NCBI RefSeq assembly: GCF_901709675.1
Contig: NC_051102.1
Span: 5,243,412 to 5,307,411 of the forward strand
Source of the DNA: Syngnathus acus
Lineage: Eukaryota > Chordata > Actinopteri > Syngnathiformes > Syngnathidae
Direction of reading: 5' to 3'
DNA: 64,000 nt
The notes under the pieces were generated by a model. The model did not search any database, had not been told where the DNA came from, and saw only the letters and a program-made list of their open reading frames with translations. Each line of letters opens with the position of its first letter. The first letter of the stretch is position 1. The translations under genes were made by a program, and so were the position numbers. This document shows, in pieces, positions 36,054 to 56,208 of this stretch.

Positions 36054-37411
36054 CGCCGTGCGCTGAAAACTAAGCAAAAGGATGAAAAATTTTCTTCATG
36101 TTCATCTTGATTGGGATCTTCATTCACTATGACTTATATTTGTTGCTCACGTTTGGCATTGCCTAGACTAAACAAAAACACAGCACTGATGGGACTGCAA
36201 CAATCAATCCAATATTTTAAATAATTAGACCCCCTGACTAACAGACTATGGAAAGTTTTTTTCGCTTGTTTTATGCAGAGTCTACTTTTATTCTTGAATG
36301 ATTGGTCGACTAAAAAAACATTTCGAATCAATAATCAAATATTTTTGGACTACATTTTGTGGTATCCTTGTTTTAAGGCCTTTTTTGTTACCCCTCCACA
36401 CAGGTCTGAAATATTGTCCCGTCAGAAAAATCTAATCTGAACTCATGGCACTTGATTATTACTTACAGCTATTAGGTTGCACATTGCACAGTCGATTGCT
36501 TGGATATGTTGTGATGAATTTCTTCCTCTGAGTGCAACTTGTGGCAAAAAGGAAGCTAGTGAGTTGACAGTAAGCAATCTCTCACCAGGAGGCGGCAGAA
36601 TTGTGAAGAGAATAAGAACTGTAACCTCCTTGCCTTGATCTCATTTACTACAATTACAGTGTTATTGCTCTCCTTATAAATGCTATTACATCTACGCTCA
36701 ATGACTCAGCTCCAAAAATGTGAACTTCCAAGATGTAATACTGATAGAATAGAAAAAATATATAAAGGGATTGGATAAAAATATTAAGCCCACATTTCTG
36801 ATTTTCTATCTAAAACTAACATTCGACTTCTCGACGTCTTCTCAATCTGAAATCAGCGCAACGTCCAATGTTGCGTTCAAGGACACTCGCTTTGGCTGTT
36901 CAGTAACTTTACACCAAGCAAGTCAGGCCCTGAACACAACAACGGTCCGTTCAAGTTCAGACTCCGCCATAATTAGTTTGTCTTGGAAATTGCGTTAGAA
37001 GGAGGAAAACGCGTCTCCAGTTGTGTTTTGTTCTGTTTACTTGGCGGTGAAAACGACGCTCAAAACCAGACAGACCGGTCGGATCCGATTGTGCCACGTT
37101 TAGTGACAGCAGGGTCGTAAAAAGTTTACCAAGCATGAGCGCTTACATAAAAGAAAAGGCAAGCCAATTCGGCATCAATTCTGAGTCATCAGTCCAACTT
37201 TCTCCAGCAGGCTCAAGCACATGTCAACAAACCACACTTCTACACTTAAACAGTCACAAATAAGAAGGTTGTAGCTATAATAGCGCTACTGTTAATATGT
37301 CTAATATAGGAAATATGAATCAGCAAGCCAGTCGAGTAGGACAAGCCCAAATTTGTGCTTCTGTGTGGGGAAAACAAAGGCGGAGTAGGGAGAAGAAAAA
37401 AAAAAACTAAC

Positions 37412-37600
37412 CTTGTAAAAAGTTTCCTCGAAAATCCAAGCCGCTCCACTTCTGTGAATCCAGTTCTAAGAAACTGAGCTGCTCAATTCTCGGAATTTCA
37501 ACATTGGATCGTACCATTTTCTGGGCGGCGGGGTAGTCTCGGGAAAAAAACATCGGCCTCTTTCTATCACGTTGTTCATTGAGATTACACAGCATATCGT
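37412..37600 (-). promoter_or_regulatory. bcl6a: Candidate non-coding first exon of bcl6
   Basis: The minus strand shows TTTTTACAAG/GTTAGT with the donor just below 37412. That could join the acceptor just upstream of the bcl6 ATG at 36053, where TTTGCTTAG and TTTTCAG are alternative acceptors. The upstream exon limit near 37600 is a guess. Inference only. Confidence 0.35.
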
Positions 37601-40600
37601 AAACATCGTATATAACAACTCGATCTACTTCTATTTGTTATTTGTATTGCATTCACTACCAATACTGTCTTATTTTCGAGTGCTTCGTCGACGTTCCCGA
37701 GCAGTGGAACATTCCGACTAAGCGGTCAGCTGACCAAGTTATAAATACTGAGAGGAAAATGAGAACATGTTGAACTTGTGGCCCGCACACTCGTTCTCAA
37801 TCGCACAAGTCAAGTCTCATTACGGAATTTACAATTTTTTCATCATGCAATACACGTGTTACATTCCCTTATGTTGTTATAAATGATCATAATCATCTGC
37901 AATGGTTGCATAAGTACCTAAGTCTTAACACTTATTTTAACTGGTAAACTTTATAATGTTTCGAGCATTATGAACTCGTGCATAACAAACTTTATGCATC
38001 AACTCAGATTCACAATGCCGATAGATCAATTGATCGAATTTTATTGTCAATAGAGTAAGAATGACATTTTACATAGCTTTTCTTTTGTTGGAATGCACAT
38101 GTCAATAAACTTGTCGAATCTTGAAAATACATTTGCACGCGTACACCAAGTGCTTAACTTTCCACCTGCGCTCGCCTTCGCTTATCTGTTCCCACCACTT
38201 CCTGTCTCACCACCCCACAGCTGCATATCTAAGTATTACAAGGTGCAAGTCCCACTATTTCACAATACATGTGTTAGTAAAGCTCGGACTGAATGACCTT
38301 AGAAGGAGAATCAACTAATATTCGTATCACATCGCATAAGTTAAAAACCAAAAAACAATAATAGCACAGTGTTCAAATTTGGAATTGGCAGCTGCATATT
38401 CATAAACAAGTGCGTAAGGGAAATGCCACTTCCCCTCTTAGTCATAAAAGACCGATCATGATGAATTGCAACTTTTCACATGCACTCACCGGCACGCCAC
38501 TATAGTGCAGCACATTTGATTGACATGCTGTTGCTGGGTCAATATCACGACTGTGCCATTGAAGTCCATAACAGAATCACTCAGTCATTGTGGAAAATGT
38601 AGTAACATAATGAAACGATGAGGTCTTATTGTAAGTGGCCAAATATTTGCACACACCAGTATAATAATATGTGTCTTGAAATGTGTTTCAAAGGAGGCGG
38701 AAATAGTCTGGATAGTCAGATGAAGTATTTACACTTGTTACCAAGTACAGGTTCCCCATGTGCTCATACTATGCTAACATTAGCCACCCAGTCAGCAATT
38801 TTAAATTATATGCCGTTTGGTTACAGTTAATTTATTAGGGTTGGGCAATACTTCCTATTCATTACGCAATCTACTTCATACACTGTAAATTAATTTGGTG
38901 AATTGCATGTATTGCAATTACGACGCAAACACACTCCAGTCTAATCAAATGTTTTACACAATGTTCAGAGCACATTAAGAGGTATAAACTATTGATGTTC
39001 CTGTTACTATGGCAACGAAAAGTCTACAGCTGGTTAATGTTTTCATCTAAGATGCTTTTACCCTGGTGTAATGTTAGAAGTAGAAAGAGGACAGCCGGGC
39101 AAAAACAATCAGAAGAATTACACCGCTAATGCTTTTTTTATTTTTTTTTAGTGAGCAGCACATTTTGATGCTACTTTTATTGGTATTACAGTACAGAATC
39201 ACAGAAATAAACAGTGCATATTGCATTTTTATACATCAAGTTCCTCTAATTTTAATGTGTCTTGTAAATTTGACATACCGCAGAGAAGAGTGTTGTTAAC
39301 AACCCTGTCAAATTTGAACGTTTTAAAAAAAGAAACAAAAATGGCGTGTATATGAACTGAGTCTTCAAAATCATAAAAAATCAGTTCTCTCTGCTCACAA
39401 CCACTGTGATTATTTTTTTGGGTCACAAAACAAAACATTTCAAAGCCTCCGGTGGTTGAAAGATTCAACACTTTTCCATGCCAAGAAAACAACGCCGTAA
39501 AACGGTCACGCTGGACCACATGCTGCCTGGCAAGAAAATAAGTCCTCACCCCATGCTCTTCCGCCTCTCTTGGAGTGCTGTGCATGCACTCGTGGCCGAC
39601 AACGAGGCGCTCTTAAGTGGCCACACCAGCACATAGGAGAAAAGAAAAAAGTATATATATATATATATATATTAAAAAGCTATATTTGTGTATATTTATA
39701 TATGTGTTAAAAAGGAGGGGGGGTAATTTGTCTGTGTTAACAAGCGCACCCAACCCCCTCGAATGAACTCAGCTGACCCAGGGCTTAGACGCAGACGCAT
39801 ATCTACGTGCCTGTCCCAAAACATGACCCAGGCACATGGTTGCCTGACAGGGATCAAAGGTCACGTCAGTAAAATATGACTCTGAAACTAGTTTGGTCTT
39901 CACACACATATAGCCAGAGGGGGGAAGGGGGCAGGTATTCATTCCTCTTCAAGCAACCTTGCACTTGAGAGCAGAATTACAGCAATCAAAAAAAAAAAGA
40001 AAAAATCCCACAACGTGACTACTTGTAAGAGTTTCTAAATGCCTGCCTTACGGCAAAAGTACTCTTAAAAGGGAACTGAACAATGATTTGAATAAACAAG
40101 CCCTCCAAATACCTGCCTTTTTTATTTATAGCATAGTAACCCAGTGCCTTTTTTTGTCGCCGTTGCCAAGGTGCATGTTGTTCACCGTGTTGAAACACTC
40201 CAGTGAGTATGGAAAGTCTATACGAGCTGTGCGTTTTGAACTTTGAGCCTCTTTAATTACGTATGTCCAAAGCTTACAGGGAGTTGACTTGCAGGTGGTA
40301 TGCACAGCCTTTGCATCATTATTCACATGACCCTCATGCATCAAGTAAGTGCTACTGTTGCCTTCAACCAGGCTCTCAAAATGCAATTAACATTTACAGT
40401 TTTTAAAATGAAAGGGTTTTTCCTTGATCTATTTTGTTGTTAAAACCCATCTGTTACGTTTCGTCGTTCTCCGAACCGTTTATCCTCACTAGGATGACAG
40501 AAAAAGAGAAACATAAAAATACGAAATGTAGAATGCATTAAAAATAAAATAAAAAAATTAAAAACGACCAATTACATTAAAATTTCACTTTTAATTGAGA

Positions 40601-43291
40601 ATGATATAAACAAAACAACCTTAACATCCAGAATTAACATTTAAAGAAAAATAATCTGCACAACCAAACAAATACATAAAATGGAAAAAATAGGTGTGTT
40701 ATGAAATAAAATAAATACAGAACCAAAAGTATTAAACCTAAATTAAAGAATTAAATACAGTCAAACACACATTTGAAATGAACATTTCAATTTGAAATTA
40801 AAATTCACAGAACAGACACAAGTATAATAACGTCAACAAGTATCAATGCATCTATTGTAACATACATATTCTAATCAATTTCATATCCTTGCTGACACAA
40901 CTGACGACTTCTCCTATAGCTGCTTTGACAACACCGCTCCAGACCACCAGAGTAGTGAACCGTAACAATTTTATTCTCCTCATTACAACTATAGAAACAA
41001 CTATTTCTGTTGATGACAGCAAGTCAATTGTCAAGCAATGGCCTGTCTGCTCAAAGTCAGCCATGTCTGAAGTGTATTGGCGTCCGCAGGGCACTCACAA
41101 GAATGGTGGCCTTGTTGTACATACCAAAGAATGCGTGCTCACTCGTCGCCGGCTAAATGGATTAAGTTTGGAGTGGAAGGTTTAGGTGACGGATCCACAC
41201 AATTAGTGAGTAACAAGCAGAGAGACAACAGTTTCTCTTTATCCTTTTATATGCCCTTTTGTAATGCTTTTTCCAGTACATTGAATAAATATCCGGCAAC
41301 CAAAGAGTAAAAAAAAAATCAACTGTTGAGCGTGCGCTTGATAAAAGAAAAAAGTCACTGTGAGGAATTGATCATACTGTACCTTGCTTATATGGATTGT
41401 TAAGCAATAAGCAATGCACAAAACAAACAAAAACACATTACACCCCCCTCTTTTTTTTTTTTACTGTGGAAAAGTACCAGGGTACACCATGTCGACATGG
41501 CAGATTCCCCTGTTGTTTTACAGCAAAGCCCGTGGATTGGTTGGTGTTGGGGGGGCTGCCCGTGCATAAACAGGGGGTTGTGGTGTGTGTGTGTGTATAT
41601 GCATATGTGTGCATGTGTTCATGCATGTGAGAGGCAGAGGAATTTTATTGATGTTTCCCTGGGCACCTCTCCAGTAGCTGAGGTTTGGACGCTTAGTGTC
41701 GTAATAGAGAAGCTGGTAACATATTTGGAGGGAGGGTAAATAATTTGGGCCATGTATTTTGTTTCAACAAGCTCGTTCAGCGCCACGAAGACTTCCGCGA
41801 TTGAGAAATTAGGAATTTCTCTGGGTTTTTCAATCGGGTGATGAAATTCTCCGTTACTGTACTGAAGTAGATTTTCTATTTTACTTTCTATTTGCATATG
41901 ACAACACAACATAAAAAAGACAGATGTAAATGATATGATAGGAGATTATAATATTCTGATATGTAAGTGTAAATATCCATCCTGCACTATCTACTGTTTC
42001 AGCCCCTATTGAAGACATGCAAAATGCTCGTTGTGATGTTAGTGAAAACATTGGAGGACTTCCTTGAAGCACATGTCCAACCTGTCATTATGGGGAACTG
42101 CTACCTCATAATAACAGGGTGGGCACATTCAAAATGTTCAGTATGATCAATGATGAGAATACAATATTCATGATTAAAATGACAACAAAAGTACAAGTGT
42201 GGTTAGCTGAGTAGCTGCGGGTCATACCATAATCACAGACGCAAGGGAAAATACGAAATAAATTGAAGGAAAAACTTTTTTTGAAACCTCATTTGCTGAT
42301 ATGTGTGTAAATGTTTTGCCTTTTTTTTAATTTTTTTTTTTTAATAAGAGCTGAGCATTTTAGTGTTTTTCAGGATGACTGAGTGATTCCGATGTTATTT
42401 TGGCCGCGGCCTCTACAGCCAAATGGTTTGCCCCTTTGCTCCCGAACACTCTGTAGAAACTCCACACAAAGTGAGGTGGGCTGTTGTTTAATGTCACTGA
42501 AATGTAAACAGTGGCTCTGGAAGGTGCTGGAAGGTAGCCGGCTGTCGTGTTTACTGCATGTTTACTCAATGATCCAGGAGAAAGGCCAAGCGGGAGAGTG
42601 GGCGGAGGAAGAAATACTTCAAATAAGAGTCCATTTATTTCTGTTTCAGAGATAACACAAACATTTGGAAAGGGAAATTCTTGAAAGTAGAATTTCAATA
42701 GTTGTGTCAAAGTAATAGGTAGGATGGTCCCCTAGTGGTTCTAGCAGCCAGTTTTGAGGTTTAGATGTTTAAACGTTTGTCTCCAGTCAACAGATGCAGT
42801 TCTATTTTCGCAGTTCAAACGTGAAAGATGCTGGCTGGAATAGCATCCATTTTTCCCAGGAGACACGCCCACAGCATCTAAGGGCCAATGTGTGCGTGTT
42901 GCCTGTTGGGTTCATTCAACACTTAGTTTAAATCGTCCATAAGTGTTCATGCTAGTGTGAATGGATGTTTGTCTCCGTGGGTCCCGTTTGCTGAAATTGC
43001 CAATGATAACGAGGGCTCTCGTTCTAAATGAGATGATTTTTATCTCAGCTGAAGAAGCTCAGCAAGAACAGAGCTGACACTGTTGTCTTGCGGGTACAAC
43101 TGCCTACTTCTCCCATGAAAGATGTCGTCATATGACGAGCATGTGATTTTTCATTTCCAAAAAGGACAGATTCATCCCATTCCGCCCTCATGGTTGCTTT
43201 ATTGATAGTAAATAATCCACGTCGAATTGACAGCACAAGGACACTTGAGGAAGCTTGCAGGCTGGAGGTGACGACCACAAACTGAAAGGCG
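37601..43291. other. Gene-poor interval, left part
   Basis: No supported exon. Mostly AT-rich sequence with a (TA)n run at 39652-39672 followed by GGAGGGGGGG near 39714-39723, an A run at 39986-39997 and GT repeats at 41581-41597. Open frames here are short, lack splice-site support and show no domain. The region may hold bcl6 regulatory DNA, but that cannot be shown from one sequence. Confidence 0.5.
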
Positions 43292-49496
<6,205 letters not shown>

Positions 49497-49884
49497 TACC
49501 ATATTTTTCAGACTATAAGGTGCACCGGACTATAAGGTGCTCCTTCAATCAATGGCCCATTTTAAAACTTTGTCCTTATATAAGGCGCACCATTAATGCA
49601 TCATGTCAGATTTTGCATCCAAATCATTCTCCATTTTATCTTTTTTATTTCAACTTCAGACGCAACAAATTACTTTATAATCACAAAATAATGATCCATA
49701 GTCTTTTTGATTCATGATTCACAGTCTTCAGCAGGCCACTTATGATTGATTTCATGGCACAATGCTTTGGGCCAGTTTAGGAATTTGGTCCATATATAAG
49801 GCGCACTGGACTATAAGGCACACTGTCGGCTTTTGAGAAAATGTTAGGTTTTTAGGTGCGCCTTATAGTCCGGAGAATACGGTA
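49497..49884. mobile_element. MITE with ACTATAAGG-type inverted ends
   Basis: The left end, TACCATATTTTTCAGACTAT then AAGGTGCACC, is inverted at the right end (GGTGCGCCTTATAGTCCGGA then GAATACGGTA). Internal copies of the TATAAGGCGCAC motif occur at about 49579 and 49796, and a diverged TATAAGGCACAC at about 49812. Total length is 388 bases, with no coding capacity. The family is a widespread vertebrate repeat, which I cannot place in a superfamily with confidence. Confidence 0.8.
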
Positions 49885-50327
49885 ATTTTTGTTTATTTTA
49901 TGAAAATAATCACCAAAATACCACAACATTGCAAAACCAATCAAATGTATAAATTTTATTGACGTGTTGAAAGATTAATTTCTTCCAGTGTCACTCCAAG
50001 TGTGTTTGGAATAGTTTTAAGCAACAGGAAATAATAAACACAATAGTTGTGTGTCACAGACTACAAACAAAATAACTGCAAAATTTATGACTACTCCTTG
50101 CCACTGGCACAGCCAAATTTTCCTTGCTGGTTATTGACAGAGCCAGCGTACTGGTAATTAATTTGGTCCTGTCTGGTGAGTCATAACGTGCAACTATTTT
50201 GCCACTATGGATATGAAATACAAAACAACAATTATTATTCATCCAATGTTTTCTGGCAAAGCATTATCTGGATTTACAGTTTCGTCAATGTGATTAGTGC
50301 TTTGCATTAGGAATGGGCGAGTACCTA

Positions 50328-50539
50328 CAGGACTGTCTCAGAAAATTAGAATATTGTGATAAAGTTCTTTATTTTCTGTAATGCAATTAAAAAACAAAAA
50401 TTAAATTAATAATAGGCTTGCAATATTTCAGTTGATTTGTAATGAATCCAGAATGTATGACTTTTTTTTTTTTTTTTTAATTGCATTACAGAAAATAAAA
50501 AACTTTATCACAATATTCTAATTTTCTGAGACAGTCCTC
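50328..50539. mobile_element. Tc1/mariner-like MITE with long inverted repeats
   Basis: About 65 bases at the left (AGGACTGTCTCAGAAAATTA ... TTTTCTGTAATGCAATTAA) are repeated inverted at the right (TTAATTGCATTACAGAAAAT ... TTCTGAGACAGTCCT). TA dinucleotides flank both ends (50326-50327 and 50540-50541), the expected target duplication. Total length is about 212 bases, so transcripts would fold as a near-perfect hairpin. Confidence 0.85.
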
Positions 50540-50541
50540 TA

Positions 50542-53500
50542 TACCAGGTATGGTTTAGTAAAGATAACTGGCTGGTATCGGTACTCGCAATATCGGCCGC
50601 CCTCCTGTGGTGGTTTTTTTTTCAGACACGAGACATTAGAAATGAAAAATCTGATCATTTTTGTGAAACCTCATGAATCAAAATCTGAAAGTTTCATTGT
50701 TTGTCGTATTTCAAATCCATTGTGGAGGTAAACGCTTAAAGGCAAAAAATACTTGCAGCTGTTTACACAGTTGCACATAATACGTGGCAAGTCATTTTGA
50801 GCTGTTTCCACAGTGGCAGATAAAACCAAATTATTTGTGAGCCTGTGTATCTACTTGTCAATGCTTTATGCTTGCTGCAGTGCTACATGGAAAACAGTCA
50901 TATCACCTTTGCTATGTAACAGACGTTGACATGAAAAGAATCAAGAGTCTGTGTTAAGCATGTGAATATTCTTACAGAAGGACTGTAATTTGAAACCATC
51001 TGACCCAAGTTTACAGTCAGCACATAGTCCGTTAATGATCAACTAGAGTACTGTGTAGCTCCAGGCTCAGTGGAAATGACACAATATATTATTAATCCAA
51101 CTTTATTCATTGGTATTTGTGTTGTGATTCACAGTATTGTCTTTTTTTTGTTTATGAATCATGCAAAAATGCGAATGTCTTTCATCTTTCATGGTGTCTG
51201 ATCATGACGTGAGGTCAATAACAGTAACGTATTCATTTAAAAATCTCTGTTGTGTACAAACATCAGTTTTCTATATAGTAGTATGTATTGCAGTTGTGAG
51301 TCACAGGGAGCTGGAACTGATCCCAGCTGACTGTTACAAATTTGATTCAAGCTTTTTTTTCCCTCTAAATCTGAGACAAAAACATTTAACCCTCGGCGAA
51401 ATTCAACATGTACTAATCAATCTACTTGTTTAATTGCCATGCTAGGTTGTTTTTCTTTTCTTTTCTTTTTTTCATCGGATCCACAAGCACAGGGAGAAGC
51501 TGCACACACAAATGTGTCAAGAGAGAATCCTGGCAAGGCTTCAAAAAAATAAATAAATAAATAAACATTTTCGAGTGTGTCACAGTCGTACAAAACAAAC
51601 CTGTTAAGCCGAAGATGACCGGTTGGTAAATTATTTATTTTAGCAAGTCTTGTGGGGCCACTTGAGTGACAATGTGACAGATTCAGTAATAAATTACACA
51701 CTTAACAAAAATAGAAGTTTTTATGTTATCAGATGTCAAATGAGAATCAAAATATGCATGGTTAAATGACCACTTTTGTGCAAAATACTAATACAATCAT
51801 AAACCATAATGCTGACTTATAATGACCACCGCACATGTACCCACATGCATGATCATGTTACATAAGTGACTGTTCACTAGTTAAATCATTCAACAAAAAC
51901 AAACTAGCTTCACATGGGGTTCATCTGCAGCATCAGTAAGCTTTCCAGCCCGAATAACATGCTGGCTAGATGAAACTTCGAACTAACCTAACAACAGCAC
52001 TAAGTTTCCACCAGATGGCGACAAAGAACAGTGATGAGATGAGATTTTGGGCGATTACCGAAGTGGAAAAGAATCGGTTAAAAATGCTGAAATGAATATT
52101 TAAATTTACTAATCTTATTATATTTATTAATAATTTCATTTCAAATGTAGAATCGAATGATCTATTTAATTAGAATTGCCGACAATTTTAGCAAAGGTTG
52201 CCAGGTTCGTGAGATCGACGAAGGCAAAAAAGTACTTGTCAAAATTTGTCTTCGGGCATTATTTTAAGAAGCAAAAAAACAAGTATGACATGTTCACGTG
52301 GGCCAAAGGATTTTTTGTTGTTGTTGTTTTGGTGTGCTCCCGTCAAAAATATATTGATGTCGCATCGTTTCAAAAGGAGAATATTGGGCTGATGTGTTAG
52401 TTGTTGACATACAATGTGGATGTATTTGCAGCCAGAATTTCACCTACATATAACCCCAGACTGTCAAAATGTGTCAAATGCCAAACTACCTCATTCTTTC
52501 AGTTTTGAGAGATGTTTTTACTTTACAAGACATCATTGATTTTCCTAACAATCAACATCTGCTGAAGCAAAAACTGTGAGCACACAACTCTGGTATGACC
52601 CAAAGGCTTTTTTTTTTTTTTGGACGGTTCTACTCTCCCAGTAATGCACTTTGGAGTGTGTGGTTCCATGGTTCCAGCAGAAGGGATTAACAGATCGAGT
52701 TGATTTGACCTAAGAGATTATGCTTCTTTTGGATCCGTGTCACAACATGACACAGACCACTCACCTCAGTAGTAGTCAGGCTGCAGATATTTTTGGTTCA
52801 CATGGGGCCGGTTACGTAAGGATCCCAATTCAATTAGGGAGGAAACTCAGTTAACTGCTTTGTATTGTTTTAATCAATGGTTCTGCCTTTAGAAATTTGT
52901 GTCTAACCTAATTTGACCTTAAATTGAAAAATAAAGATATGTTCAAATCTAATGCAAGGAAAGTGCTTTAAATTATTTCCCAATAAATTATCAGTAGCTC
53001 AAAACTCACGTTTTATACTTTCCCATTCCAGCAGTCTTGCTTGTCTTTATTACAGAAAAAGAGCCTTCTGATCCTTTTCTTTCTTTTTTTTTTTTTTTTG
53101 ATCAAATATCTTTTACCAAATTACAGGCACTCTATAGAAGGCGTAACAAGTTATAAGAATGACGTAGGATTTTCTAAATTCATTTGGTAAACAACATTTA
53201 CTATGTTCTCCACTTATTAAACTTTGACTTCAATACAATAACTTTTATTTGTCCCACAACGGGGATATTTGCGGTACTAAAAATGTTGTATAATAGTATT
53301 AAATAAGTACTTAAAAGTAATTTGCAGTAATTTAATAACGGAATAATATGACTTTGTCCTCGTATGAAAAATACTCTTTCATTCTCGGGTCATCGTGGTT
53401 GTTACAGTATACTGGTTGTAGAATTATAAAGGGGTCCTTAGAAATTTCCCAGGCCTCAAAATGTTTGAGAACTACGTATGAGCTACTAAAATCAGTTATT

Positions 53501-54552
53501 CAAAATGTGTCCTTTGTTGCCTTCTATCGGAAGTTTTAAATCATTACCATTTGGGGGTTGCACTCGAAGTCGATTGACGTCACTTAATATTCAAATCCAA
53601 TTCAGATCCAAATTACTAACTGGTCAGTCGAGGTCTAACCAGATGGGGGCGCTCTCTGCAGCGGACACCATTGGAACTTTTGCAAACTACATTTTGTACT
53701 TTCCTCTCTCATTGAAAATGTTTTGTGCTTGTTTGTTTCCGGTAGCTTGCGGTGAAAAGAAATCTGAGTTTCGTTTTTGAAATAGAAGCGTGGGATCAGG
53801 TTCTTTCTGTCAGATAGTTGAATCTTGAAGTGAACAGGCATGCTTGGACAGGAATGGATGGACTGAGGTATGTATGCTTGTCAGGTGCCCTTCCCATTTT
53901 GCTGACTTTCGACCCCAGAGGCTCCACATTACTACAGTAGCAACAAATGCAATTTTCTTAGGTCACTATTGGAATAACATACAACTCTTGTATGTACTGA
54001 AATTGCTGGCTTTTATAATTGGACGTATTCCTGTTGTCTAGTTTCTACACTCAAGTATACTTTGACTCAGTGTTTTTTGTGTTATTTTCTAATGGCCTGC
54101 TGCGTTCATAAATTTACCATTGAGGGTGATAATAAATACAAATAGTAATTGACATCTTTGATACCAGTTAATTCTCATGGTTGGATTTGCCGTCCCATAC
54201 ACCAAATAAATCAATCAGTAAATCCTCATGTTAATGGTGTCTTCTGCCACCTAGCGGAAGAGTATATAATAGTTCTGTCTGTCATGATAGATTGCTGGTA
54301 TAGATTGACAAAGATATGTGATTTGTAGTAACTACAAATGATCCATAGCAAATATTGCTTTATTGATGTAAGTTAGTTGTCGCCAGTGTACATGACAATG
54401 AATATAAAAATGATGCTTATGTTCGGGCTGTCCTATTTAAAATAAAAAGAAAGGTACCGCAAATGAACAGACTGTGTAACAAATATCAATTTGCACAATA
54501 AATCCTACATAACAACCTACAATGGCCCCTTTGTTCTGCTTAGAAAGCCAAT
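50542..54552. other. Gene-poor interval, right part, 3' of cldn1
   Basis: AT-rich sequence with T runs (52608-52622, 53079-53099) and no supported exon. The end nearest 54553 should contain the cldn1 3' UTR; on the minus strand AATAAA-like sites occur near 54500. Nothing else recognised. Confidence 0.45.
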
Positions 54553-56208
54553 CTACACGTAGTCTTTGCCCGAGTTGCTGGCCGGGTTTGTTCGTGGATA
54601 GCGTGAAGCTTTGTCCGAGTCGTTTTTGGAGCAGTTGCAGCACAGGAAGCCTCCCCCGATCATGATGAGGCTTGCAGCTCCCCATCCCACATACAGGGCG
54701 CTTCCAAATTCATACCTGCCATGACATCACAAACGTTTAACATCGCAGCAGCATAAAAGCATCATTGTGAATTCCAGTGAGCTCACCTGGAATTGGTCGG
54801 TGTGAACGGGTTGTAAAATTCCTGGGCTATTCTGTGGCCGTACCAAGATGTTCCCACCAGAGCAAGCAGACCTTAAAGCAGGAGGCAATAATAATGTAAG
54901 CTCATTTAAGCTCTGCATTATACCATCAGAGGTGGCAAAAATAGCCACACTCTGTATTTTTCAATCATATAATGGACGGGGAATAGCCCATCTCTGAATT
55001 TCTTTCTTAAATCTGTTCAATCATTGCTGTAAATGTTGTCTGCTTTACTTCCATCTATTTACATCTCGTGGTGACTGCTATCCTAATAACAATAACAACG
55101 AACCGTGAATGTATTTAACAACTAATAAATGGTGAATTAAAAGTACTGTAATTGTAAAGTGTAAAAGAAAAGAAAACAGCCACAAAGTACTTATAATGAC
55201 TTCGTCCCCACCCACCACTGAAAAGCATGTGTTTAAAACAAATCACCCGCTATAATCAGGAGGATTCCGCTACTTAAAGCCACTTTTTTTTTCTGCTCCG
55301 GCTGGTCTGCCAAACATGTGGTGCACTTCATGCCCATCGTTGCCACCAAGAGGGCAATCAAGCAGATAAAGATGGCCGCCAACATCAGTCCTCGTGTGCC
55401 CAAAACAATGCCTGGGGGGGACAAACACACAGTAGCTTGTTTTCTAGGCAACATTTGTTCATTTGCAAAAACAGACTTGAAAGCACTTAATTCTGTCGCT
55501 AATGTGATTAGCGAATCATCCAAATATACATTCTACTCCCAATAAGGTTGATATAGTAAAAACTTTGCCTCTTAAAAAAACAGTGTTGTTTTTTTTTCCA
55601 ACATCATCCCGCTATCACAGATTTTATCGCAGGGTCGGAAAGATGATGTCATAAGGAAGTTTCTTCCATCTTCAAACCCATATTATTCACTGTGTTCCTC
55701 TTCCCCACCCACCTCTCAGACCTTTTGAAGAGCCAGTGCTTGGTATTTGACTGACATGTCTCTGCATGTATACCCGCTGCACCTTTTTTGTTGCCTCAAG
55801 GAAGGTTGGAATGATCTTTGAATCTTTAATTGAACATGTAATCATCCTCAAACAAAAATGGTCATTCCGAATTGAGACAAATTCTAATACTCTGCTCTTT
55901 TTAAGGTGGTTTAGTTGACCCATATTTGTGAAAGGAAAATGTAAAGAAAAAAAATACAAATGTAAGTAATGCAATGGAACCTCACCTGGTAGTTCGAGAA
56001 GTGAATCATACTCTTTGCACTGAACTTGGCCTGTGCTCTGTGCTGCACATGACTTCCAAAGGCCTTCATAAAGCGCCTGAGCTGTAATAATGTTGTCTCC
56101 AGCGTACGATGAAGCCTTCCATTCCACCATGATGGTGGATGCGATGGCGCCAATGAAGCCCAGAAAGGCTAGTGAGAAGCCAAGAAGTTGTATTCCAGAA
56201 TTGGCCAT
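54553..56208 (-). CDS. cldn1: Claudin-1-like tight-junction protein
   Basis: Four-pass membrane protein of tight junction strands. Four minus-strand exons, 56208-55986, 55411-55247, 54871-54787 and 54715-54553, give 211 residues, the length of mammalian claudin-1. TM1 follows the start ([20 protein letters not shown]). The first extracellular loop has the claudin signature W ... GLWKSC ... C ([18 protein letters not shown]). TM2 is [20 protein letters not shown], with KC and CL following. TM3 and TM4 flank [17 protein letters not shown]. The tail ends GKDYV, a PDZ-binding motif. Claudin-7 and -19 are close relatives, but the start and tail favour claudin-1. Location 18 kb from bcl6 agrees with BCL6 and CLDN1 both mapping to human 3q27-28. 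Confidence 0.88.
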
